15,347 nt of DNA, from the NCBI GenBank assembly GCA_030684755.1, contig JAUXXN010000571.1:1-15347 (forward strand). Reading direction: 5' to 3'. Source of the stretch: Hydrogenophaga sp. Its GTDB lineage: Bacteria > Pseudomonadota > Gammaproteobacteria > Burkholderiales > Burkholderiaceae_C. Positions 8,497 through 15,347 of this stretch are shown here, piece after piece. The translations under genes and the position numbers were made by a program. The notes beneath the pieces are model-generated. The model was not told where the DNA came from, did no database searches, and was given only the letters and a program-made list of their open reading frames with translations. Numbering within the stretch: the stretch's first letter is position 1; every line of letters starts with the position of its first letter.

Positions 8497-10419
8497 CTAC
8501 AACCCGTCCCGCGCAGGCACAAACACCCGCTGCGCCCGCGCATCCAGCTCGGCGGCGTAGGCATTGGCCACCCCGTGGTAAACGGCCTGCAACTCAGCGC
8601 GCATGGCAGTGCGCTGCTGATGCAACACCGCCATGAGATCGGCCCGCATGTCGTCGCGCTTCAGGTGTTCTTCAATCTCTATGGCCGCCTTGTCCACGCC
8701 AACCCAGGTGATAACCCCGGCTGCGATGCCGCACAGCAGCGCCGCTGGCCCGGTGGGGGCGCACACCGCTGTGGCCGCCGTGCCAGCGGCCAGGGCCGCG
8801 CCCGGCTTGGCCAGCGCCTTGGTGGCCATCTTCGCCGCCAGCTTCAGCGAACCGCTGACCGCAGCCTTGCCCGCCGCTGCCGCCACGGCCTTTTGGGCCA
8901 CCATCTTGGCGGTCACGGTGCCCACCGTCACCGCTGCTGCCGTTGACACCGCAGCGTGAATCCGGTCGGTGCCCAAGTCCGCGAGCGCGTCCAAGTTGAG
9001 CGATGGAACAGGGCAACCGCCCTTGTCCACCGCGCTGCGCACCCCCTGCGCCAACTCCGGCGCAACGCTGAGCATCTGCTGCGCCACCGCCGACGAAATC
9101 CCCGAGGTGTGCGAGGCAATGATCTGCTCAAAACCCATCTCACCGTCCGACCCACCAAACACATGCCGGGTCAGGTTCTGCGCCATCACATGGTCAATGT
9201 CTCCCACCATGACCGCCGCCAGGCGGCTGTAATCGCCAAACAGGCTGAAATACCACGCCAGATAAGCATCCACGCCCCGCTCTGCGCGGCCAAACGCAGC
9301 ATCCAGCGCGGCATCGATGCGCTGATCCGCCGCACGGTGCGACGCCAGACGGGTTTGCTCAACCGTGTCCGCCAGCGCAGACCGCATGCCCGCCGTGTCG
9401 AAAGTGGTCTTGGCGCAAGGGTCGTTTGCCACCACAGCACCCACGCGTTCGCCAGCGGGCGTCCAGCCCGCCAGCTTCCAGGCTGCCCACAGCGAGAGCG
9501 CCGCCAGCACCACGATGGTGGCCACAAAACTGCGCCACAGGCTGGCTGCGCCGGGTTTGTGGGGCTCAGCTTGGGGCGCTGTTTCCGCCGGGGTGTGGCT
9601 TGGCTGGGCAGCCCGAGCATCCACCCAGGCCAGCAGCCCGAGCAAAAAGCGGCTGAAAAGCACCGCCCCAAGAGCCGTCCAAGCCAGAAAAACAGCCCAC
9701 CCCACCCCGCGCGTGAAGGTGCTGGGCAAGCCCGGCAAGGTGTCGATGGCCGCCTTCCAAGCCCATTGGTCCAGCGCGTTCAACAAACCCAGCCAGGCCG
9801 CAGCCACCGGGCAGGCCACGCCAGCGCCACCCTCGTCCCACGCACGCTGAAACACCTCCAGCCACGGCCCCGGCAAAACCCGGTGCTCTGTGAAAAAGTC
9901 CACCGCCACCATCGCCGCCACCAGCACCACCACATTCCCCGCCATCACAGGCCACATGCGCGCCACCAGGCCTTGGTGGCTGGGGCGAATCTGCTGGGCC
10001 AAAGACCGGCGCACCACCTGAAACACCAGGCCCAACACCAACGCATCCACCCACAAAACAGCCCAGTGCCACAGGCCCAACGGCAGCAAAAAACCCAGCA
10101 ACAGCGCCGCATTCAGCAAGGCCACAAACACCCAGCCCACCTTCAGCAGCGTGCCCCGCCAAAACCAGCGCACAAGGGCGCTTTGGTTTTCGGCCACAGT
10201 TTGCAAAATGGCCTGGCGGCGCAGTTGCCCCCGCTCCACCAACAGGCACCACACCGGGTAGGCCACCAGCACCACCGCAGCGGCCACCCCCAGGCAAGAC
10301 AGCGAGCGCAACACCCATGCCAAAGCGCTGAGCGAGAACACACCGCACAGCAGCAGCGCCACGTAAACCCCGGTTGGCGGCGGGCGCAGCAGCGGCCCGC
10401 CCGACCCGTTCACTGCCAT
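8497..10419 (-). CDS. unrecognised multi-pass membrane protein, 640 residues
   Basis: I do not recognise a named family. Hydrophobic segments that look membrane-spanning lie at about 17-38, 41-61, 92-114, 118-137, 156-176, 239-266 and 296-314. A large soluble-looking region follows (about 320-485) with charged helices, the block DAYLAWYFSLFGDYSRLAAVMVGDIDHV (373-412) and a lone C335. Residues 488-575 form a long Ala/Gly-rich stretch that is hydrophobic enough to insert in or pack against a membrane. The last 65 residues are an amphipathic, possibly coiled helix. The ATG at 10419 has GAGG eight bases upstream; the frame stays open further upstream but that part is Arg-rich and non-protein-like. 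The gene stands alone between a convergent regulator and a rhodanese gene on the same strand, 136 bases upstream. No catalytic motif was seen. Confidence 0.82.
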   Translation of the reverse strand: MAVNGSGGPLLRPPPTGVYVALLLCGVFSLSALAWVLRSLSCLGVAAAVVLVAYPVWCLLVERGQLRRQAILQTVAENQSALVRWFWRGTLLKVGWVFVALLNAALLLGFLLPLGLWHWAVLWVDALVLGLVFQVVRRSLAQQIRPSHQGLVARMWPVMAGNVVVLVAAMVAVDFFTEHRVLPGPWLEVFQRAWDEGGAGVACPVAAAWLGLLNALDQWAWKAAIDTLPGLPSTFTRGVGWAVFLAWTALGAVLFSRFLLGLLAWVDARAAQPSHTPAETAPQAEPHKPGAASLWRSFVATIVVLAALSLWAAWKLAGWTPAGERVGAVVANDPCAKTTFDTAGMRSALADTVEQTRLASHRAADQRIDAALDAAFGRAERGVDAYLAWYFSLFGDYSRLAAVMVGDIDHVMAQNLTRHVFGGSDGEMGFEQIIASHTSGISSAVAQQMLSVAPELAQGVRSAVDKGGCPVPSLNLDALADLGTDRIHAAVSTAAAVTVGTVTAKMVAQKAVAAAAGKAAVSGSLKLAAKMATKALAKPGAALAAGTAATAVCAPTGPAALLCGIAAGVITWVGVDKAAIEIEEHLKRDDMRADLMAVLHQQRTAMRAELQAVYHGVANAYAAELDARAQRVFVPARDGL

Positions 10420-10555
10420 GGTGTTGACCTCGGTTGCTGTTTGATCGGGTTGCAAAGTCCACCCTTTTACACCAAGCACCCCGCCCGCAAACACGAACGC
10501 AGAGCGGGTGCGTTTTGGGGTGGTGAGCGGGCATGAACGAAAGACTCTCAGCCTC

Positions 10556-11017
10556 TCAGTGTTTGGCCGGCGCGGTGGCCCGCGCAGCGGCGTCAAAACC
10601 GCCCTTGGCCTTCCACTCTTCCATGCCGCCCTGCAAGATGCGCAAGTTCTCCCAGCCCGCCACACGCAGCGCAAAACCCGCCTGGGCCGAGAGCGAGCCG
10701 GTGTTGCAGTAAATCAGCACCGGCTTGTCTTTGGGAATGGTGTTGCGCTTGGCCAGCACCTGGCGCCAGTCCATGTTGATAGCGCCGGGAATGTGGCCCT
10801 TGGCAAACTGGCCCGCGTCGCGCGCGTCGATGACGATCATCTTTTTCCACTCATCGGCCGGAATCTGCTCGGCAAAGATCACGCCGCCGCCGTAGTCCAC
10901 AAACTCCAGGTACGCCTCCATTTCATCGACGGCTATGGCTTTGTTGTCGGCGTGGGCGAATGAAGCAGCGGCCAGCGCCACCGCAGTCAGTGTAATTTTC
11001 AAGAAACGAATCGTCAT
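10556..11017 (-). CDS. periplasmic single-domain rhodanese-like protein
   Basis: The 153-residue protein begins with a signal peptide (MTIRFLK, a hydrophobic core, and likely cleavage after AHA at 21-23) and is otherwise one rhodanese domain. VIDARDAGQFAKGHIPGAINM (62-82) is the CH2A-like segment. C104 in the loop CNTGSLS is the persulfide-forming active cysteine, and LQGGMEEWKAKGG (128-140) closes the domain. Rhodaneses transfer sulfane sulfur from donors such as thiosulfate to thiols or cyanide; the physiological acceptor here is unknown. The ATG at 11017 is supported by the signal peptide and by GGAG five bases upstream. It is divergent from the nuclease gene, and the membrane-protein gene follows it downstream on the same strand. 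Confidence 0.9.
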   Translation of the reverse strand: MTIRFLKITLTAVALAAASFAHADNKAIAVDEMEAYLEFVDYGGGVIFAEQIPADEWKKMIVIDARDAGQFAKGHIPGAINMDWRQVLAKRNTIPKDKPVLIYCNTGSLSAQAGFALRVAGWENLRILQGGMEEWKAKGGFDAAARATAPAKH

Positions 11018-11022
11018 AAAGG

Positions 11023-11050
11023 CTCCATGGAGGTGTTGCCCCGGTGGGGC
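11023..11050 (-). promoter_or_regulatory. inverted repeats in the rhodanese leader
   Basis: CTCCATGGAG (11023-11032) is a perfect 10-base palindrome that contains the rhodanese Shine-Dalgarno GGAG. Just upstream in the transcript, GCCCC and GGGGC (11038-11050) form a 5-bp GC stem with a 3-base loop. They might tune translation, but both are short. Confidence 0.25.
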
Positions 11051-11115
11051 CACGAAGTCTTGAATATAAGTGAATGATGATTTTTGAGATGCCTCGGTTA
11101 CCCGGGTGGTGGGTG

Positions 11116-11129
11116 GGACAAGTTTGTCC
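11116..11129. promoter_or_regulatory. palindrome upstream of the nuclease gene
   Basis: GGACAA and TTGTCC are separated by GT and form a perfect dyad in the divergent rhodanese/nuclease spacer, 40 bases before the nuclease GTG. Its size fits a dimeric repressor or activator site. No regulator is identified. Confidence 0.3.
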
Positions 11130-11169
11130 AAGCTAGACTGCCCTCCCCTTGAGCCCCCCGATTGCACCC

Positions 11170-12126
11170 GTGCCTTTCAACAAAAGACCTGCTTCGCGCC
11201 AGACCAGCGCCCGTTCCTCAAAATCAAAAAAATCCGCCTTCAGCCTGCCGCGCTGGGTGCTTCCCGTGGTCACCTTGTGTGCGGGGGTGGCGCTGGGTTC
11301 GTGTTCCGATACGGTGACCGACACCGGCAAAGAGCTGGTGCGTTTTGTTCAAACCGTGCTCACGTCGGACGCGCTGCGCGACAAGCTCAACGAGGTGCTG
11401 AACCCCGGCACAGCCACCGCCCCGCTGCCTGCGGTGCAGGCGCCGCCCACCGCGCGCCAAGGCGCCGAGCCGTTTGCCGCGTGTCCGCAGTTTTTTGCCA
11501 GTGGGCAATCGCCCTGGGTACATTCACAGCCGATGCAACGCCCGCTGTGCTTTGATGCATTTGCCGTGCTGCACAACGGCAACACCAAAACGCCGGTGTT
11601 TGTGGCGCAAAAGCTCAACCGGCAGTCGTTGGCCCAGGCCGCCAACCAGCAGCGCACCGACCGCTTTTTTGCCGACGCCCGCTTGCCCCAGGCCGAGCGC
11701 GCCGAGCTGGACGACTACAGGCGCTCCGGCTTTTCGCGCGGCCACATGGCCCCGGCGGGCGACATGCCCACGGCCAACGCCATGGCGCAGTCGTTCTCGC
11801 TGGCCAACATGGTTCCGCAGTCTGAGCAACACAATGGCGGCCCGTGGGCCAAGGTGGAACAAGACACCCGCCACTATGTGCGCCGGGCCAAGGGCGATGT
11901 ATTCGTAATCACTGGCCCTGTGTATGTGCACAGCCGCCAGACGATTGGCGACAACCGGGTGTGGGTGCCTGACTATGTGTTCAAACTGGTGTACGACGTG
12001 GCGGCCAACCGCGCTTGGGCGCACTGGCAAGCGAACCGGGACGACACCACAGCGGGCAAACCCATCAGCTACCAAGAACTGGTGAAGCGCACCGGGATTG
12101 AGTTTTTGCCGGGTTTGGGGCTTTGA
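11170..12126 (+). CDS. exported DNA/RNA non-specific endonuclease
   Basis: The 318-residue protein has a basic N-terminus, a hydrophobic segment (about 28-43) and LGSC with C45, a possible lipobox, so it is exported or membrane-anchored. The NUC domain (about 105-315) has the bba-metal core: FSRGHMAPAGDM with catalytic H192, then LANMVPQ with metal-binding N213, N222, W226, E230 and R234. These enzymes cut DNA and RNA without sequence preference using Mg2+. The usual DRGH motif reads SRGH here, the one key difference. The start is uncertain: GTG 11170 gives a standard N-terminus, TTG 11149 adds seven residues, and neither has a good ribosome site. It is divergent from the rhodanese gene and precedes hipB by 142 bases on the same strand. 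Likely roles are nutrient scavenging or destruction of external DNA; it is not obviously linked to hipBA. Confidence 0.88.
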   Translation: MPFNKRPASRQTSARSSKSKKSAFSLPRWVLPVVTLCAGVALGSCSDTVTDTGKELVRFVQTVLTSDALRDKLNEVLNPGTATAPLPAVQAPPTARQGAEPFAACPQFFASGQSPWVHSQPMQRPLCFDAFAVLHNGNTKTPVFVAQKLNRQSLAQAANQQRTDRFFADARLPQAERAELDDYRRSGFSRGHMAPAGDMPTANAMAQSFSLANMVPQSEQHNGGPWAKVEQDTRHYVRRAKGDVFVITGPVYVHSRQTIGDNRVWVPDYVFKLVYDVAANRAWAHWQANRDDTTAGKPISYQELVKRTGIEFLPGLGL

Positions 12127-12144
12127 GGGTGGGCCTGCTTCGTG

Positions 12145-12163
12145 AATCCTACGAATGCAGGAT
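12145..12163. promoter_or_regulatory. hipBA operator-like site O1
   Basis: AATCCTACGAATGCAGGAT is an imperfect dyad: AATCCT and AGGATT separated by 8 bases. It is the most distant of three related sites before hipB. The TCC/GGA arms resemble the E. coli HipB operator, TATCC-N8-GGATA. Confidence 0.6.
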
Positions 12164-12195
12164 TTTTGATTCATCACCGCAGCAGCATTCAAAAA

Positions 12196-12214
12196 ATTCC
12201 TGCCATCGCAGGAA
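12196..12214. promoter_or_regulatory. hipBA operator-like site O2
   Basis: ATTCCTGCCATCGCAGGAA has perfect arms TTCCTG and CAGGAA with a 6-base centre. It starts 51 bases after O1. Its left part also pairs with O3 as the left arm of a 16-base inverted repeat. Confidence 0.65.
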
Positions 12215-12245
12215 AACCGGCATACTGCCCACCGTTTCTTCAAAA

Positions 12246-12264
12246 ATGTCTACGATGGCAGGAA
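12246..12264. promoter_or_regulatory. hipBA operator-like site O3 overlapping the hipB ribosome site
   Basis: ATGTCTACGATGGCAGGAA shares CTACGA and GCAGGA with O1 and starts 50 bases after O2. Its left arm is degenerate. The AGGA at 12260-12263 is the hipB Shine-Dalgarno, five bases before the ATG, so a protein bound here would sit on the gene start. Confidence 0.55.
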
Positions 12265-12268
12265 TTTT

Positions 12269-12598
12269 ATGAAAACGCCGATTGCTTCGGTTCAAGAGCT
12301 GGGGCTGTTGTTGCGCGCCTTGCGGCAGTCCAGCGGCGTGCGGCTGGACGATCTGGCGGCCTCTGCGGGCGTCAGCAAGCAGTTCATGACCGATCTGGAG
12401 CGCGGCAAGCCCACCATCCAAATGGGTCTGGTTTTGAAGGTGCTGGCAGAAATTGGCCTGACGTTGGAGGCCGACACGCCCGATGCAGCACAGCCCGCGC
12501 TGGACCGGCTGCGGGCCAAGGCGCAGGCCAAGGCCTTGGCAGCCAGCGCTCCCGCAGCGCCAGCGGGTGTGGCGGATGTAACGGGTTCCGAAGGTTGA
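12269..12598 (+). CDS. hipB: HipB-like antitoxin, XRE-family repressor
   Basis: The 109-residue protein has an XRE/Cro helix-turn-helix at about 11-66, with SKQFMTDLERGKPTIQMGLVLKVL as the recognition helix and following turn. An Ala-rich, charged tail of about 40 residues follows. HipB neutralises the HipA kinase by binding it and represses the operon with HipA as co-repressor. The ATG at 12269 has AGGA five bases upstream. hipA begins two bases after the hipB stop, the standard hipBA order. Three operator-like sites precede the gene. The protein is somewhat longer than E. coli HipB (88 residues), the extra length being in the tail. The assignment rests on the HTH and on hipA adjacency. Confidence 0.9.
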   Translation: MKTPIASVQELGLLLRALRQSSGVRLDDLAASAGVSKQFMTDLERGKPTIQMGLVLKVLAEIGLTLEADTPDAAQPALDRLRAKAQAKALAASAPAAPAGVADVTGSEG

Positions 12599-12600
12599 AC

Positions 12601-13929
12601 ATGTTGCGTTCGTTGCAGGTTTTTTTGAATGGTGTGCGGTTGGGCACGCTGCACGAACACAACGACCTGTGGGCGTTTGAATACGACCCGCTATGGGCGG
12701 TGTCTGCGACAGGCTTCGACCTGTCGCCGCAGTTGTCCAGAACCCGGCTGCGCCACGAAGACGGCGGTTCGCAGCGCCCGGTGCAGTGGTATTTCGACAA
12801 CCTGCTGCCCGAGGAACACATGCGCTCAGCGCTCAACCAAGAGGCGCGGTTGGCTGGGGACGATGCTTTTGCCTTGCTGCAATACCTGGGGGCAGAGTCT
12901 GCTGGCTCGCTGGTGCTGGTGGTGCCGGGGCAGTCGCCTGCGCCCGCTGGCGGTTTGCAGCCCTTGCCCGACGCGGCGTTGAACCTGCGCATTCAAAACC
13001 TGCCCCTGGCCACCTTGGGGCAAGCTGCGCCCAAAAAAATGTCGATGGCGGGGGCGCAGCACAAACTGCTGGTGGTCGTGCGCGATGGCGAGATGTGGGA
13101 ACCCGTGGGCCAAACGCCATCCACCCATTTGCTCAAACCCAACCACCCCGGCGAGACGTATCCGCATTCGGTCATCAACGAATTTTTTACGATGCAACTG
13201 GCCCGGCGCATGAAGCTGCAAGTGCCCCGCGTGTTTCGGCGGTATGTGCCGGCGCCGGTGTATCTGGTGGAGCGCTTTGACCGGGACGTGGCACCGGATG
13301 GAACCACCCACCGCCGCCACATCGTTGACGCCTGCCAACTGCTCGACAAGGCACGCACGTTCAAGTACCAAGCGGCAACGCTGGGCACGCTGCTTGAGCT
13401 GGTCAAGCGCTGCCGCAACCGCATGAGCACGCGCACGCGCCTGTACGAATGGCTGGTGTTCAACCTGCTGGTGGGCAACAACGACAACCATTTGAAAAAT
13501 CTGTCGTTTCACGTCAGCGCAGAGGGCGTTGTGCTGGCCAGCCACTACGACTTGCTCAGCACCGGTGTCTACCTGACGCGGGCTTGCGCGGACGACCGGG
13601 CCATCTGGCCTGTTGTGGAGCTGGCTATTCCTTTGCCCACTGCGGCGGTGTTTGCGGACCTGACTTTTGCGGGCGTGGTGCAAGCGGGCGTGGCGCTCGG
13701 CTTGTCTCAACCGGCCAGCGAACGGGTGCTCCAGCGCATGCTGAACAGCGTGCTGGCGCAGGCCGACGCGGCCATTGCCGATATTGAACGCGACAATGCG
13801 GTGCTGCCCCCCTCTTTGGGGCATGTGCTGGCGGGCGAAATGCGCCTGCTGCGGGCGATTCGGCATGTGGTGGTACAAGACATGGTGGCGCGGCTGCGGG
13901 CGGGATCACCAGCCACCCAGGGCGGGTGA
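12601..13929 (+). CDS. hipA: HipA-like serine/threonine kinase toxin
   Basis: The 442-residue protein is a full-length HipA. The N-terminal HipA domain is about 3-105 (VFLNGVRLGTL, then WYFDNLLPEE) and the kinase-like domain about 145-400. SMAGAQHKL has S148 at the place of the E. coli autophosphorylation serine S150. K179 (HLLKPNH) is the likely ATP lysine. NNDNHLKNLSFH carries the catalytic D295, and SHYDLLS carries the metal-binding D317. E. coli HipA phosphorylates glutamyl-tRNA synthetase, stalling translation and producing persister cells; the target here is inferred, not shown. It starts two bases after hipB with GAAGG six bases upstream, so translation is probably coupled. All key residues are present and no truncation is seen. 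The gene converges on the HAD hydrolase 17 bases downstream. Confidence 0.94.
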   Translation: MLRSLQVFLNGVRLGTLHEHNDLWAFEYDPLWAVSATGFDLSPQLSRTRLRHEDGGSQRPVQWYFDNLLPEEHMRSALNQEARLAGDDAFALLQYLGAESAGSLVLVVPGQSPAPAGGLQPLPDAALNLRIQNLPLATLGQAAPKKMSMAGAQHKLLVVVRDGEMWEPVGQTPSTHLLKPNHPGETYPHSVINEFFTMQLARRMKLQVPRVFRRYVPAPVYLVERFDRDVAPDGTTHRRHIVDACQLLDKARTFKYQAATLGTLLELVKRCRNRMSTRTRLYEWLVFNLLVGNNDNHLKNLSFHVSAEGVVLASHYDLLSTGVYLTRACADDRAIWPVVELAIPLPTAAVFADLTFAGVVQAGVALGLSQPASERVLQRMLNSVLAQADAAIADIERDNAVLPPSLGHVLAGEMRLLRAIRHVVVQDMVARLRAGSPATQGG

Positions 13930-13946
13930 AGCGCGCCGGATTGAGG

Positions 13947-14642
13947 TCAGCAACCCAGCAAGTCCGCCAAATGCAGCAGGTCGCGGGCGTGCAGGGTGTT
14001 GGCGGGGTTGGGCGACACGTCTTTGGGTTGCCCGGCGCCGAACTCCAGCGGGCGTTCGATGTAGGCCGTGGTCAGGCCGCAGGTGCGGGCGGCGGCCAGG
14101 TCGTCTTGGTGGGCTGCGACGAGCATCACTTGCTCGGGCGCCACGTCAAAGGTGTGCGCCACGCCCAGGTAAGCGCGCGGGTCGGGCTTGTAGGCGCGGA
14201 ACACCTCGGCGGACAAAATGCAGTCCCACGGCAGGCCAGCGCGTTTGGCCATGTTCGTCAGCAGGCCGATGTTGCCGTTGGACAGGGTGCAAATGAGGTA
14301 CTGGGTTTTCAGGCGGGTGAGCCCAGCCACCGCGTCGGGCCAGGGGTTGAGGCGGTGCCACACGCGGTTGAGGTGCTGGCGCTGGGGCTCGCTCAGGTGG
14401 GCCAGGCCAAAGCGGGGCAGTAGATCATCCAAAACCAGCCGGTGCAGTTCGTCGATACGCGTCCAGCCCAGTTCGCCCGAGCGCACCCGCTGCATGGCGG
14501 GCTGGTAACCGGCGCGCCAGGCGAGCGCGAAGGCGTTGGCGTCCACTGACGGATAGAGCGCCTGCACTTCGGCGACGATGCTGCCGTGCCAGTCCACCAC
14601 GGTGCCGAAGATGTCGAAGGCCAGTATGTGGGGGGTGTTCAT
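13947..14642 (-). CDS. HAD-superfamily hydrolase, haloacid dehalogenase type II-like
   Basis: The 231-residue protein has the HAD motifs in order. FDIFGTVVDW contains the nucleophile D10, TLSNGN holds S121/N122, YKPDP holds K152, and AAHQDDLAAA holds the acidic residues D180/D181. A helical cap (about 18-100) lies between motifs I and II. The FGTVVDW variant and the AAH-x2-DL motif match type II (S)-2-haloacid dehalogenases, which hydrolyse 2-haloacids to hydroxyacids. Many relatives are phosphatases, so the substrate is open. The ATG at 14642 was chosen because the sequence upstream is not HAD-like; the ribosome site is weak. It starts 25 bases after the stop of the senB-like gene on the same strand and is probably co-transcribed with it. 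Confidence 0.9.
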   Translation of the reverse strand: MNTPHILAFDIFGTVVDWHGSIVAEVQALYPSVDANAFALAWRAGYQPAMQRVRSGELGWTRIDELHRLVLDDLLPRFGLAHLSEPQRQHLNRVWHRLNPWPDAVAGLTRLKTQYLICTLSNGNIGLLTNMAKRAGLPWDCILSAEVFRAYKPDPRAYLGVAHTFDVAPEQVMLVAAHQDDLAAARTCGLTTAYIERPLEFGAGQPKDVSPNPANTLHARDLLHLADLLGC

Positions 14643-14667
14643 GAGGGGTTCCCGGGTCAAAAGAAAA

Positions 14668-15347
14668 TCAACCCAGCTCGGCCAACACAGCCAACAGCGC
14701 AGCCTGTTCTGCCTGGGGCGAAAACAGCGGTGCGCGGGCGGCGCACTGGGCTTGCAGCGCGGCCAGCGTGCTGGCGCCATGGGCCAGTTCGCTGCGGCAG
14801 CGGCGCAACAGGGCCACCAGGGCGGTTGCGTCGCCGGGCGCAAAGTAGCCGCCGTAGCCGCTGCCCAACATACCCACATTGCCCGACACCGCCGAGGCCA
14901 GCACCGGCGTGCCGCACAACACCGCTTCCATGATGACGTGGGCACCGCCTTCCATGCGACTGGGGTGCACCAGCAGGTGGGCGCGCTGGATGCGTCCGCG
15001 CGTGGCGGCGTGGGCTTGCCCGCCCAGCCAGCGGTAGTGCGGGCAGTCGCGCTGGGTTTGGCGGGCAGCTTCGCCCAAGGCGGGGTCGAGCGCGTGGCCG
15101 ATGTGGTCCAAAAAAATGCCTTCGTTGGGCTGGATCAGGCGAGCGGCTTCAAACACGGTTTGCGGCGACTTTTCTTCGCGCAAATGGCCTACCACCACAG
15201 CGCGCAGGTGCTGGGGGGTTTTGGGCAGCGTCTGGCGAGCGGTGCTGGACTGAAACACCACCCGGCACTGGCTGCGCAGCGCTTCTGGCAGTTCGAGCGG
15301 GCCTTGCTCTTGCAGCACGATCAGTCGGTGCGCCAGCGCCAGCGATT
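14668..15347 (-). CDS. senB: SenB-like selenosugar synthase (GT-B glycosyltransferase), partial
   Basis: The frame is open to the right edge, so the N-terminal part is missing; about 226 residues are visible. The C-terminal half of a GT4-type GT-B glycosyltransferase is clear: GHLREEKSP, then DHIGHALDPALGEAA, HYRWLGGQAHA, and HLLVHPSRMEGGAHVIMEA with the E-x7-E nucleotide-sugar motif (glutamates near 14952 and 14928), then GTPVLASAVSGNVGMLG. These blocks match my memory of the TIGR04348 family, SenB, which makes a selenosugar from selenophosphate and a UDP-sugar for selenoneine synthesis. SenA (selenoneine synthase) and SenC (selenophosphate synthetase) would be expected nearby but are not in the window. 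A GTG at 15318 is an internal codon, not a start. The general fold is secure, the SenB identity less so. Confidence 0.75.
   Translation of the reverse strand, partial: SLALAHRLIVLQEQGPLELPEALRSQCRVVFQSSTARQTLPKTPQHLRAVVVGHLREEKSPQTVFEAARLIQPNEGIFLDHIGHALDPALGEAARQTQRDCPHYRWLGGQAHAATRGRIQRAHLLVHPSRMEGGAHVIMEAVLCGTPVLASAVSGNVGMLGSGYGGYFAPGDATALVALLRRCRSELAHGASTLAALQAQCAARAPLFSPQAEQAALLAVLAELG

Noticed and set aside
8956..10536. 526-codon open frame on the plus strand, antisense to the membrane protein
   Set aside because: It is mostly His, Gln, Arg and Pro with no motif or clear ribosome site. The minus-strand frame has membrane segments and a GAGG ribosome site.
12141..12268. CRISPR-like repeat array before hipB
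   Set aside because: There are only three imperfect 19-base copies and no repeat-spacer uniformity; the operator explanation fits better.
12142..12600. Upstream extension of the hipA frame by 153 codons
   Set aside because: The extension overlaps hipB and its operator region. HipA homology begins at the ATG at 12601.
14643..14945. Upstream extension of the HAD frame
   Set aside because: It overlaps the senB-like gene and is Trp/Cys/Arg-rich shadow sequence; motif I of the HAD fold begins right after the ATG at 14642.

Overview
The window is GC-rich, densely coding DNA of a beta-proteobacterium. The gene content (a high-potential iron-sulfur protein, a selenosugar synthase-like glycosyltransferase, a MerR regulator of the type common in Comamonadaceae, a DUF3047 protein) best fits Burkholderiales, family Comamonadaceae. 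This is inferred from protein families, not from a marker gene. No rRNA, tRNA, insertion sequence or CRISPR array was seen.

Layout, left to right. The 3' end of a DUF3047 gene (+) runs to 246 and faces a minus-strand signalling pair. That pair is a 1637-residue CHASE/PAS hybrid histidine kinase with receivers and an Hpt domain (1298-6211), followed after 7 bases by a receiver-GGDEF diguanylate cyclase (316-1290). It looks like a complete phosphorelay ending in c-di-GMP synthesis. After a 282-base AT-rich gap come a Tat-exported HiPIP (6494-6802) and a DCC-family thiol-disulfide protein (6891-7268), both minus. The DCC gene is divergent from a MerR-family regulator (7390-8448, +) across a promoter region with repeated CAACTY motifs.

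The regulator converges on an unrecognised 640-residue multi-pass membrane protein (8497-10419, -). A periplasmic single-domain rhodanese (10556-11017, -) follows, divergent from an exported DNA/RNA non-specific endonuclease (11170-12126, +). Next is a hipBA toxin-antitoxin operon (12269-13929, +). Its leader carries three related 19-base operator-like sites at 50-51 base spacing, and also a perfect 16-base inverted repeat whose right arm covers the hipB ribosome binding site. The right end, on the minus strand, holds a type II haloacid dehalogenase-like hydrolase (13947-14642) directly downstream of a glycosyltransferase truncated by the window edge (14668 to the end). That glycosyltransferase resembles SenB, the selenosugar synthase of selenoneine biosynthesis.

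The best candidates for something not yet described are the layered control region of hipBA, the orphan 640-residue membrane protein, the cysteine-bearing C-terminus of the MerR regulator, and the pairing of a senB-like gene with a HAD hydrolase. Nothing here can be called a new defence or biosynthetic system from the sequence alone.
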